Assembly: GCA_017935485.1 (NCBI GenBank)
Contig: JAGBHO010000044.1
Location: 1 to 33,846, forward strand
Direction: 5' to 3'
From: Alphaproteobacteria bacterium
Lineage (GTDB): Bacteria; Pseudomonadota; Alphaproteobacteria; RF32; CAG-239
DNA: 33,846 nucleotides
Part shown: positions 1 to 6,829 of the stretch, one piece after another
How positions within the stretch are numbered: position 1 is the stretch's first letter
How the letters are laid out: each line of letters begins with the position of its first letter
Program-made: the position numbers and the translations under genes
Notes under the pieces: model-generated
Told to the model about the DNA's origin: nothing
Database searches by the model: none
Seen by the model: only the letters and a program-made list of their open reading frames with translations

Positions 1-60
1 AGACCCGCGTTGCTATGGCGGGAAGTAGGACAAAGTTTCTACTTTGAACAGAGAAAATGA
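1..60 (+). CDS. Possible 3' end of a CDS cut by the window edge
   Basis: Frame 1 is open from the first base to a TGA at 58-60 and reads RPALLWREVGQSFYFEQRK, followed at once by a strong hairpin terminator. That is what the end of a rightward gene looks like, but only 19 codons are visible and no family can be named. The alternative is that this is the 3' end of a structured RNA: two perfect hairpins lie here (4-8 with 18-22, and 32-37 with 42-47). I cannot choose firmly between the two. Confidence 0.3.
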   Translation, partial: RPALLWREVGQSFYFEQRK

Positions 61-89
61 AAAAAGCGGGAGATTAATCCCGCTTTTTT
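60..89. terminator. Bidirectional intrinsic terminator
   Basis: A perfect 11-bp stem pairs 60-70 with 79-89 around an 8-base loop. It has an A-run on the left and a T-run on the right, so it can stop transcription both from the left edge and from the leftward small gene at 91-351. Confidence 0.85.
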
Positions 90-90
90 C

Positions 91-351
91 TTATTGCCAA
101 GGATAATCTTTGGCGTCGACAAGTTTTATCTCAAACACCTTATCCAAGAATGAAAACAGATATACATATTCTTCCATTATTACATGGCTGGTATTTCTTC
201 TTAATTTTTCTATCCGGCCTTCCAGAAAATCTATATGATTGGCGAGTTCGGCACTAGTCAGGCCTTGTTCCGTCATTATCCGGTTTAATTCTTTATTGCA
301 ATAACTCCGGAAGGTTTTATACCATTCTTTTCTATATTTTCTTGATAACAT
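91..351 (-). CDS. Small hypothetical protein, possible XRE-like HTH
   Basis: An 86-residue protein starting at an ATG with a good ribosome binding site (AAGGAG, about 6 bases upstream). Residues about 26-75 (MTEQGLTSAELANHIDFLEG and the following helices) follow the spacing of a Cro/C1-type helix-turn-helix: a glycine-leucine-serine turn, then a conserved-looking LA pair, then further helices. No membrane segment or signal peptide is visible. The gene sits directly behind a folded RNA that ends in a terminator at 374-408, leaving only about 22 bases between the T-run and the start codon, so expression may depend on read-through of that terminator. DNA binding is inferred from the pattern alone; it could equally be an uncharacterised helical protein. 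Confidence 0.6.
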   Translation of the reverse strand: MLSRKYRKEWYKTFRSYCNKELNRIMTEQGLTSAELANHIDFLEGRIEKLRRNTSHVIMEEYVYLFSFLDKVFEIKLVDAKDYPWQ

Positions 352-373
352 TTTTTAGCTCCTTGATTTTGTT

Positions 374-540
374 AAAACAAAACCGCCGGAAGTTTTCCCT
401 CTGGCGGTGGAGCTCAAAAACTGCATGATTAACAGTCGCGGCTATTCGTTGCGCAAGCGCACTTATTTGACCGCACTCCACCAAGAAGTGGAAAATCATG
501 AGATGTTTTTGAGACACCACAGCCAATCTCTTGGCTGCGG
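374..540 (-). ncRNA. Structured RNA: cis-leader/riboswitch candidate or sRNA
   Basis: Read on the minus strand, the RNA begins with a perfect hairpin (531-537 with 520-526, 4-base loop). A long closing stem of 9 perfect pairs follows (505-513 with 413-421), then a 7-bp inner stem (494-500 with 424-430) and inner hairpins (488-492 with 477-481; 471-474 with 438-441; 457-461 with 450-454). It ends in an intrinsic terminator (403-408 with 382-387, then a T-rich run). The closing stem can extend by pairing 515-518 with 406-409, which uses bases 406-408 of the terminator arm, so the two folds compete as in an attenuator. Length from the proposed start is about 167 nt. I do not recognise the family. 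It does not look like 6S RNA, whose two ends pair with each other. Confidence 0.6.
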
Positions 541-545
541 GTATC

Positions 546-573
546 AGCATAATACAATATCAGGATTTTGCAA
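546..573 (-). promoter_or_regulatory. Sigma-70-type promoter for the structured RNA
   Basis: On the minus strand a -35 box TTGCAA (573-568) and a -10 box TATGCT (551-546) are separated by 16 bases. The predicted start is near 540, just ahead of the first hairpin of the RNA. Confidence 0.45.
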
Positions 574-617
574 GCGGATTTTTGGGAGATTAAAAAGAGA
601 GAGTGTATGCATGAGAA

Positions 618-651
618 TAAAACACAAAAAGCCCCGCGGGGAAAGCGGGGC
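618..651 (-). terminator. Intrinsic terminator after flgE
   Basis: A GC-rich stem pairs GCCCCGC (631-637) with GCGGGGC (645-651). On the minus strand it is followed by TTTTTGTGTTTT. It lies about 30 bp past the flgE stop and ends the fliK-flgD-flgE transcript. Confidence 0.85.
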
Positions 652-683
652 TGACTTTAGGGGAAAATTTGCAATTAATCAGA

Positions 684-2903
684 CTAAGTCAATCTGGTTA
701 ATTCATCGAGCATTTCATCGGCGGTCGTAATGATTTTGGTTGCTGCCGAATAAGCCCGCTGGGTTACAATCATATTGGAAAACTCTGTTGCAAGGTCAAC
801 GGTTGAATTTTCCAAAGCGTTGGAAGAAATTTCTCCGGCGCCGTCGGTTCCGGCTCTTTTCAGCAATGCCTGTCCTGAATAGTCTGTTTCAATCCAAGAG
901 TTGCCGGTCAAAGATTCCAAGCCGTTCGGGTTGGAGAAAGTTGCCAGCGGCAGAATTGCGATCGGACGGGTTTCGCCGTTATCAAACAAAGCAGTTACAA
1001 CGCCCGACTCATCAATGCTGACGCCGGAATAACTTCCGAATTTTGCGCCGTCCTGGCGAATATAGTTGGTGGTGAAGTCACCGGACAGATTGGTCAAACC
1101 GTCATTGGTTCCGACATTACCCATATTCAGGGTAATGCGCGTGCCCTCATTCTGGGCGCCTGTCATATCCTGTGCTCCGTTAGCCCACTCTATTGCCATA
1201 CTGGAAACATAAAACTGTTTCGGGGTACCTTGCGAGTCAAAGCGGACTGCCGGTACGATAGAGCCCTGTTCAACCTGCTCATCAACAATAAACTCGTTGG
1301 CGATTGTTGTCGGACCGGCTCCCAAATTCTCCCAATTTTTACCGTCATTCCGGATACGGCCATTGGCAACGTTGCCAAGATTTGTTTCCAATACGATATC
1401 CGGACCGGTCGAAGTCGGCAAAATCTGCAGGGTAGAACCACTGGCAACAAAACGCCCCGGTTCTATGATGCCGTTATCGGCATTCTGAATTTCCGCAACC
1501 AATGTTTTGACAACATCATTCGGAGAAACATTGCCGCCATCGACAATACCACTGATATCGACCGCAACATTACCGCCGGTAGCGGCACCACCGTTAACGA
1601 ATTCAAAAGTAACGCCGTCAATGGTCAGAGTTTGCCCGACATAATCTGTTGCCGTTCTTGACGTAAAGTTGATAGCCGCACCATTGGTCAGCATTTCAGA
1701 AACCTTGTCTATGGTGAAGACACCTGTCGGAATTCCGGTCAGTTCACTCGGATTGGAAGAGCTCTGAACGCAGGACAATGCTCGGCTGGCATCAATGCGC
1801 AGAGCATCGCCGGTGGTTGACTGGGTAATACTGATCCCATTGCTCTGAACGGCAAAGCGGTCACCGTCCGGCAGATTGTTCTTCAAAGCCGTTGCAAAGA
1901 TTTCCGAGAATTCGGCAACCGATACGGCGGAAGTGATATCAACGCCGATGTTGGTTCCCTGCATGGTCGGGTCGGTCAATGTGCCGTTGCCAAATTGGAA
2001 GTTGTAGGTTGTACCGTTGGTGGTAATACTGATAACAGAACCGGTTTCCGGAATAGAGGTGAACTCCAGTTGGCCGGCAGCGGCATAGACCTGATCCTGA
2101 CCGCGGATTTCCGTATGCAGGCTGACATTGGATGCGCCGCTCGGAACGGAAGTCGTCATGCTCCAACCGTTTGCACTGGTCTTATAATAGTTCAGGCTCA
2201 TATTGCTGGCATTGCCCAGACTGTCATAAATCAGGGCAGAAACCTTGTGCTTGCCGCCGGTACCGGTTACCGAATTATAAATTTCGTCACTGGACGGCAG
2301 GTTGGCACCGAAGCTGATTTGTTTGGTGGCCGTAGCCGTACCGCCGATGGTTGACAAGTTGACCGGCTTTAAGTTTCTCGGGTCAATAATATTGTCATTA
2401 ATATAAACGGTGCTGCCGTCGCTGGCATAATAAGCTTTCATGTAGTTAATGCCGTTGATATTAACGGTACTGGCTTGCGGATTTCCGTCCCAAGGCAGCA
2501 GAGACCATCCCTGAGCATAGAAGCCGCCGGTATTTTTCAGATAGCCGTTTTCGTCAATATTGAAATCGCCGGCGCGGGTATAAGCCCACAAGTCGCCCTC
2601 ACCCGGATTGGCCGCCTGATTGACGACAAAATAGCCGTTACCGCTGATGGCCAGGGCTGTTGACGATGAGTTGGAAGCAAGCAAACCCTGAACATTTACG
2701 CCCTGTTTGGATACCGGCTGCACGCCTCCGGGGGAATAGTATGAACTTGAGGTCTGTTTGGTAACCAAAGTCTGAAAGGATGTGGTATTATTCTTATACC
2801 CCACAGTGTTTACATTGACGATATTGTCAGAGATTGCGCCCATCGCGGTAGACTGAGCTGCCAATCCCGAAATACCTGACTGTAATGCACCAAATAAACT
2901 CAT
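684..2903 (-). CDS. flgE: Flagellar hook protein FlgE (long form)
   Basis: Hook subunit that polymerises outside the cell to form the joint between rod and filament. The N-terminus (MSLFGALQSGISGLAAQSTA, then the NIVNVNTVGYKN signature at 27-38) and the C-terminus (LATEFSNMIVTQRAYSAATK, 704-723) are the paired helices of rod/hook proteins. At 739 residues it is much longer than typical FlgE (about 400). The extra length is central: two related segments of roughly 85 residues, about 289-375 and 423-508, each with a TxNG/IDG-VTFEF-type strand followed by (I/V)xVDI and a helix. It starts with GGAG ahead of the ATG, 31 bp after flgD, and is third in the fliK-flgD-flgE operon. It is secreted by the flagellar type III system, so no Sec signal is expected. 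Confidence 0.95.
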   Translation of the reverse strand: MSLFGALQSGISGLAAQSTAMGAISDNIVNVNTVGYKNNTTSFQTLVTKQTSSSYYSPGGVQPVSKQGVNVQGLLASNSSSTALAISGNGYFVVNQAANPGEGDLWAYTRAGDFNIDENGYLKNTGGFYAQGWSLLPWDGNPQASTVNINGINYMKAYYASDGSTVYINDNIIDPRNLKPVNLSTIGGTATATKQISFGANLPSSDEIYNSVTGTGGKHKVSALIYDSLGNASNMSLNYYKTSANGWSMTTSVPSGASNVSLHTEIRGQDQVYAAAGQLEFTSIPETGSVISITTNGTTYNFQFGNGTLTDPTMQGTNIGVDITSAVSVAEFSEIFATALKNNLPDGDRFAVQSNGISITQSTTGDALRIDASRALSCVQSSSNPSELTGIPTGVFTIDKVSEMLTNGAAINFTSRTATDYVGQTLTIDGVTFEFVNGGAATGGNVAVDISGIVDGGNVSPNDVVKTLVAEIQNADNGIIEPGRFVASGSTLQILPTSTGPDIVLETNLGNVANGRIRNDGKNWENLGAGPTTIANEFIVDEQVEQGSIVPAVRFDSQGTPKQFYVSSMAIEWANGAQDMTGAQNEGTRITLNMGNVGTNDGLTNLSGDFTTNYIRQDGAKFGSYSGVSIDESGVVTALFDNGETRPIAILPLATFSNPNGLESLTGNSWIETDYSGQALLKRAGTDGAGEISSNALENSTVDLATEFSNMIVTQRAYSAATKIITTADEMLDELTRLT

Positions 2904-2934
2904 TTCTTTTCTCCTAAAGCATCTCTTTTAATAA

Positions 2935-3690
2935 TTAATCGCTCGGCAATTGTTCCGGTTTTTCCGTGTCGTCGGGATTTTCATCCGGCGTTTCCGGCGT
3001 CTGGTCTTTATCAAAATACGTATCTTCCCGTATGGTCAGGATATCGCCCAGATAAGCCGTCACGGCATCGCCCAATCCGACATAAACATTTGAATCGTCG
3101 CTCGCTATGCCGGTGACCCGTCCGAAAACCGTTGTCGTTACATTAGCCTGTGTTTCTCCACTTGCAACTTTCGTGCCAACAACAATCTGATACGCTCCGT
3201 CAGGAAGCTGATTGCCGCTCGAATCTTTGCCGTCCCAAGTAAATTCGTGCGTACCGCTGCCGGTGTCGCCGGTTTCGGAATAAACGACCTTGCCGTTCAT
3301 ATCCTTGACGGTAATCGTTACGCTTTCAACATCTTTATCCAGCGTGTATGCCGCTTTGGCCTTGCCGTTTTCCAACGGCATGACATCGCCCAGAACCTGA
3401 ACCGTCTTGCCGATATAAGAAACGGCCTGCGCCCCGAGGTTGGATACGTTCAACTGCAGGAGCGTATCCAGTTTGCTGTTGGTCTGAATAGCCTGCTCCA
3501 CGCTGGAATATTGAACCAGCTGGTTGGTAAATTCTGCCGTATCCATAGGGTCAAGCGGATCCTGATATTGCAACTGCGTAGTCAAAAGCTGCAAAAAAGT
3601 ATTCATGTCAGCCGAAAGCTGCTGGCTGGACGCATTTGTCTGCGCATTGCTTGAAGCGTAACCCGTAATCGAACTGATATCCGTACTCAT
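2935..3690 (-). CDS. flgD: Hook assembly cap protein FlgD
   Basis: Scaffold that caps the growing hook and allows FlgE to polymerise. The conserved N-terminal part, about residues 30-60, carries the hallmark FLQLLTTQLQYQDPLDPMD, then EFTNQLVQYSSVEQ. A FlgD Ig-like domain follows (about 110-185; GTHEFTWDGKDSSGNQLPDG is the typical loop). The C-terminus is an acidic, proline-rich tail (EDTYFDKDQTPETPDENPDD and onward), not a standard part of the family. The ATG is preceded by GGAG. It sits 18 bp after fliK and 31 bp before flgE, consistent with one transcript from the sigma-54 promoter at 5402-5417. Confidence 0.95.
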   Translation of the reverse strand: MSTDISSITGYASSNAQTNASSQQLSADMNTFLQLLTTQLQYQDPLDPMDTAEFTNQLVQYSSVEQAIQTNSKLDTLLQLNVSNLGAQAVSYIGKTVQVLGDVMPLENGKAKAAYTLDKDVESVTITVKDMNGKVVYSETGDTGSGTHEFTWDGKDSSGNQLPDGAYQIVVGTKVASGETQANVTTTVFGRVTGIASDDSNVYVGLGDAVTAYLGDILTIREDTYFDKDQTPETPDENPDDTEKPEQLPSD

Positions 3691-3708
3691 TTTCTTTCTC
3701 CTTTTAGC

Positions 3709-5361
3709 CTAAACCCGAATGTTTAATCCGGATTGACCGTCCCAGCCGCTTTCTGCATAGCCGGAAAGGTTATCGTTGCTGAAATCATTGTCCAATGCCT
3801 CGCCGATAAAACGGCGCATTTCATAATTTTGCTCCTGACGGCCGGATTGTGCATTATCCTCCCGGCAACTGAAACTCAGGCTGTTTTCATCAGTTTGGAA
3901 GCCAGCATCCTCAAAAGACTTTTGCAGATTTTGGGCTTCTTTTTGTAAAATCTCCATTGTTTCCGGACGGCTGGCGACGATTTCGGCCTGCAATTTGCCG
4001 TTTTTGGCCAAATGCATTTTAATTTCAATATGCCCCAGTTCTTCCGGTTTTAAGGAGATGTCAATTTTATCAACGCCTTTAACCGCTGATTTTGTAATAT
4101 TTACCTTTACCTGTTCGGCAACTTCGCGGCTCATTCCCTTATATGCGTCGTTTACCGGAGATTTCAACTGCTCGGCCGTTCTGGCGCGCGCGGCATTTAC
4201 GAACTCGCTGCCGCCGGCCGCCTGTGCCATTTGCATTCCCTTAACTTCCGTTACCGTTTCTTTTGCCGCCTCAAAAGCAATGTCAGCATTATTTACCGCC
4301 TGAGCGCCGGTTGCCGGTGCTACCGCAACATTTTGCGGCTGTACATTTTGAGACTGCATTTGCGGATGTTGTTCGCCGGCCGAAGACAGGGGGCGGCTTT
4401 TGGCTCCTTCCGAAGCATGAACAAAAGATTTGGAAACTTCCGCAGCCTCATCGGCTGCAACATTCTCCGCATCTATATTTGCAACAGAAAGATCCGATGT
4501 TTTCCGGTAGGAAAAATCCGCCCCGTCATTTTCTACCTTTACATCCAATTTTATTTCTTTATCGCCAAACTTTATATTTTCAGCGGACACACCCTCTTCT
4601 GCCGGAACGTCTTCGGCGACCGTTTGTTGTCCGGCACCGGCGTTGGCAAGCTGTGTTTTTCCGGCCGTTTTGGCTTTAACATCTTCAAAAACAACCGGCG
4701 CGGCTTCAATCACGGTTTCTTCCGTTACCATTTGCAATGCAGAAATATCAATTTCTCCGGCACCGTTCTGCTTGACCGCATCTCCGGACACATCGACCGC
4801 CGGCGCTGCCGCCTGCACCGTTTCTGCCTGCATTACCGGAATTTCGGCCGTAACGGCCGGCAGATCAGAAACAACCGCAGTCTCAGTAAATGCGGCTTCT
4901 CCGAAGGCTTCGGCAGCGGGCTGAACCGTTCCGGCAAAAAGCAAAGACAAATCAGGGAGAACATTTGTCCCAGCAACACGGCTATCGTCTTTTTCTTCTT
5001 CGACGGCATCGGCGTTATCGGACGGGCGTTCTTCTTTTTTATCGTTTTTCCGTTCTTCCGCGCGAGAATCATTTTTGTTTTCCGCCCTGTCAGCCTCATT
5101 GCCGTCCCGAACGGAAGTATCTTCTTTTGCACTATCTGTTTTTACGGGGTCTTTTTGATTACCGTTATTCGTCTCTGTGATTTTTTCCGGTTTAGCGTTA
5201 TCTTTAGCCGCAAACTTTACGTCTTTGGAAAAATCCGGCGTCTGCGTCCGGCTTTCCAACAAGCTGGAAAAAGCATCGCCGACCATACCGCCGCCCATTG
5301 CGGCAGCGCTGCCGCGCGCCAACATTGCCAAAGCCGTCTTATTAATATCTTTTACTTCCAT
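3709..5361 (-). CDS. fliK: Flagellar hook-length control protein FliK
   Basis: Molecular ruler that sets hook length and triggers the export switch to filament proteins. The 550-residue protein has a long, poorly ordered N-terminal and middle region rich in Ala, Glu, Lys, Asp and Gln (residues about 50-125 are strongly charged). The conserved C-terminal Flg_hook domain lies at about 405-505, including VDKIDISLKPEELGHIEIKM and LQAEIVASRPETMEILQKEA, the usual core. The N-terminus lacks any signal peptide, as expected for a type III export substrate. It is first in the operon; the leader from the predicted sigma-54 start is about 30 bases. Assignment rests on the C-terminal domain plus position immediately before flgD. 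Confidence 0.9.
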   Translation of the reverse strand: MEVKDINKTALAMLARGSAAAMGGGMVGDAFSSLLESRTQTPDFSKDVKFAAKDNAKPEKITETNNGNQKDPVKTDSAKEDTSVRDGNEADRAENKNDSRAEERKNDKKEERPSDNADAVEEEKDDSRVAGTNVLPDLSLLFAGTVQPAAEAFGEAAFTETAVVSDLPAVTAEIPVMQAETVQAAAPAVDVSGDAVKQNGAGEIDISALQMVTEETVIEAAPVVFEDVKAKTAGKTQLANAGAGQQTVAEDVPAEEGVSAENIKFGDKEIKLDVKVENDGADFSYRKTSDLSVANIDAENVAADEAAEVSKSFVHASEGAKSRPLSSAGEQHPQMQSQNVQPQNVAVAPATGAQAVNNADIAFEAAKETVTEVKGMQMAQAAGGSEFVNAARARTAEQLKSPVNDAYKGMSREVAEQVKVNITKSAVKGVDKIDISLKPEELGHIEIKMHLAKNGKLQAEIVASRPETMEILQKEAQNLQKSFEDAGFQTDENSLSFSCREDNAQSGRQEQNYEMRRFIGEALDNDFSNDNLSGYAESGWDGQSGLNIRV

Positions 5362-5401
5362 ATCAAAGCCCCTGAAAAAAAATTAGCCTTAAAAACATCA
5401 A

Positions 5402-5417
5402 TGCAAACAGCGTGCCA
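5402..5417 (-). promoter_or_regulatory. Sigma-54 promoter of fliK-flgD-flgE
   Basis: On the minus strand the site reads TGGCACGCTGTTTGCA, an exact match to the -24/-12 consensus (TGGCAC..TTGCA) with GG-N10-GC spacing. Predicted transcription starts near 5391, about 30 bases before fliK. Confidence 0.9.
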
Positions 5418-5468
5418 AATAATAAAAAGAATAAAAATTCCATATATTATAACTAAAGTAAAACCCTA

Positions 5469-5484
5469 TGGCACAAGATTTGCA
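5469..5484 (+). promoter_or_regulatory. Sigma-54 promoter of the second hook gene
   Basis: TGGCACAAGATTTGCA matches the sigma-54 -24/-12 consensus with exact GG-N10-GC spacing (5470-5471 and 5482-5483). The expected start is near 5495, about 26 bases before the ATG at 5521. It diverges from the fliK promoter 52 bp away. Confidence 0.9.
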
Positions 5485-5520
5485 TATTAGCTGGAAAGAA
5501 TTTTATTTTGGAGAAAAAAG

Positions 5521-6738
5521 ATGGCGTTAAGCATATTTTATCCCTCAGTCACCGGCATGGAAGCCCATTCTCATGCCATGTCGACCGTGAGCACAAATAT
5601 TGCCAACATCAATACCGTCGGATACAAAAAGCAGGAAACCCTGTTTCAGACTCTGCTCGGTTCACAACCGGTGGTAAAAGGGAACAATTCCGGCCTTTCA
5701 TCTTCCCGCGCCGACATTACCGGCGTGGCGGCTTATGACCGGACTTATGTGACTTCCATGGGTATTATCCGGCCGACAGGACAGACTTTTGACGTTGCCA
5801 TCAACAGCACCGGAAATGCTTTCTTTTTAACTAAAGATTCCGGCGGCCATTCTTATTATACCCGCGCCGGCAACTTTGAGACGCGCACAATGGACGGCAC
5901 GACTTACCTGATTTCTCCCAACGGATATAAGGTTCAGGGCTTTAAGGCCAACGGCGACGGAACTTTTGCGGCCAACCCGGAAGACATTACCATTGATCCG
6001 CAGGAAACAATGCCGTCCAACCCGACATCCAAAATGGACGTGGTGGCCAACGTTTCGGCCAACGAGCCCAGCAATGCTTACGGGCTGACCGTGTACGGCC
6101 CCAACAATGACGGCAGAAACATGAACATGATTTTCAGCAAGGTCGAAGGCAAGGCCAATACCTGGTCGGTTGATTTTGTTATGGAAGACGGCGGCACGGT
6201 CACCGGCGGACCGATTGAAGTCGTTTTTAACGACAAAGGCAGCGTGGTATCGCCCAAATCTTTAGACATAGGCATTCAATGGAGCGAAGAGGCAGGCGGC
6301 GGCGCCAATACCATTAACATCGACATTTCCAAAATGACGCAGTATGACGGCAGCAACCAGATTACCAGTGTTTCTCAGGACGGATATCCGAGCGGAAAAT
6401 TTGTTTCCTGCTATTTTGACGACGACGGCGTGCTCAAAGGAAAATACACCAATGAAAAGACCGTAGATTATGCCAAACTCACTCTGGTCGGATTTGAGGC
6501 GCCGGACAATCTGGAAGCGGTTTCAAACACTATGTTTCAGGCAAATGCCAACTGCGGCGAGGCCTATTATCTGGGCGGCAACGGCATGATTACGCCGGAA
6601 GCTCTGGAAAGTTCCACCGCCAGCGTGGAAGAAGACTTTTCCAAAATGATCGTCGTACAACGTGCCTACTCCGTTAATGCCTCGGCTTTTACAACAACAG
6701 ATGAAATGTTGCAGCTGCTTGTTGATTTGAAGACTTAG
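5521..6738 (+). CDS. flgE: Second flagellar hook protein, FlgE family (short form)
   Basis: A 405-residue rod/hook protein with the N-terminal signature STNIANINTVGYKKQETLFQ (about 23-42) and the C-terminal helix EDFSKMIVVQRAYSVNASAF (about 374-393). Between them lie hook D1/D2-type strands, for example GDGTFAANPEDITIDPQETM. Its length matches ordinary FlgE rather than FlgF or FlgG (about 250-260). A GGAG sits ahead of the ATG, and a perfect sigma-54 promoter lies 37-52 bp upstream. Together with the 739-residue FlgE across the spacer, this makes two hook-type subunits under paired promoters. Whether both enter one hook, or one serves another structure or stage, cannot be read from sequence. 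Confidence 0.9.
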   Translation: MALSIFYPSVTGMEAHSHAMSTVSTNIANINTVGYKKQETLFQTLLGSQPVVKGNNSGLSSSRADITGVAAYDRTYVTSMGIIRPTGQTFDVAINSTGNAFFLTKDSGGHSYYTRAGNFETRTMDGTTYLISPNGYKVQGFKANGDGTFAANPEDITIDPQETMPSNPTSKMDVVANVSANEPSNAYGLTVYGPNNDGRNMNMIFSKVEGKANTWSVDFVMEDGGTVTGGPIEVVFNDKGSVVSPKSLDIGIQWSEEAGGGANTINIDISKMTQYDGSNQITSVSQDGYPSGKFVSCYFDDDGVLKGKYTNEKTVDYAKLTLVGFEAPDNLEAVSNTMFQANANCGEAYYLGGNGMITPEALESSTASVEEDFSKMIVVQRAYSVNASAFTTTDEMLQLLVDLKT

Positions 6739-6767
6739 GCGGCGGCTTTCCGCATCATCATTATTTA

Positions 6768-6796
6768 TTGACAAAACATCGTATTTTGTTTATATT
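6768..6796 (+). promoter_or_regulatory. Sigma-70 promoter for the 720-residue gene
   Basis: TTGACA (6768-6773), a 17-base spacer and TATATT (6791-6796) form a near-consensus housekeeping promoter. Its start, near 6803, lies downstream of a TTG at 6797, which argues for the ATG at 6830 as the true start. Confidence 0.8.
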
Positions 6797-6829
6797 TTGG
6801 CATATACATCAATTTTAAGGCCTTACAAA

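Noticed and set aside
374..540. 6S RNA as identity of the structured RNA
   Set aside because: The 5' end forms its own hairpin instead of pairing with the 3' end, and no 6S-like central bubble is evident.
332..550. 72-residue minus-strand open frame overlapping the structured RNA
   Set aside because: It runs through an intrinsic terminator and several perfect hairpins and has no ribosome binding site; base pairing explains the sequence better.
407..730. 107-residue plus-strand open frame
   Set aside because: It is antisense to the folded RNA and runs into the flgE terminator and the flgE coding end; the composition is not protein-like.
4231..5490. 419-residue open frame on the plus strand
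   Set aside because: Antisense shadow of fliK; rich in Arg, Phe and Cys without any domain, and it crosses both sigma-54 promoters.
6797..6829. TTG start giving a 731-residue version of the orphan protein
   Set aside because: It lies before the expected transcription start of a near-consensus promoter; the ATG at 6830 has an AAGG site.
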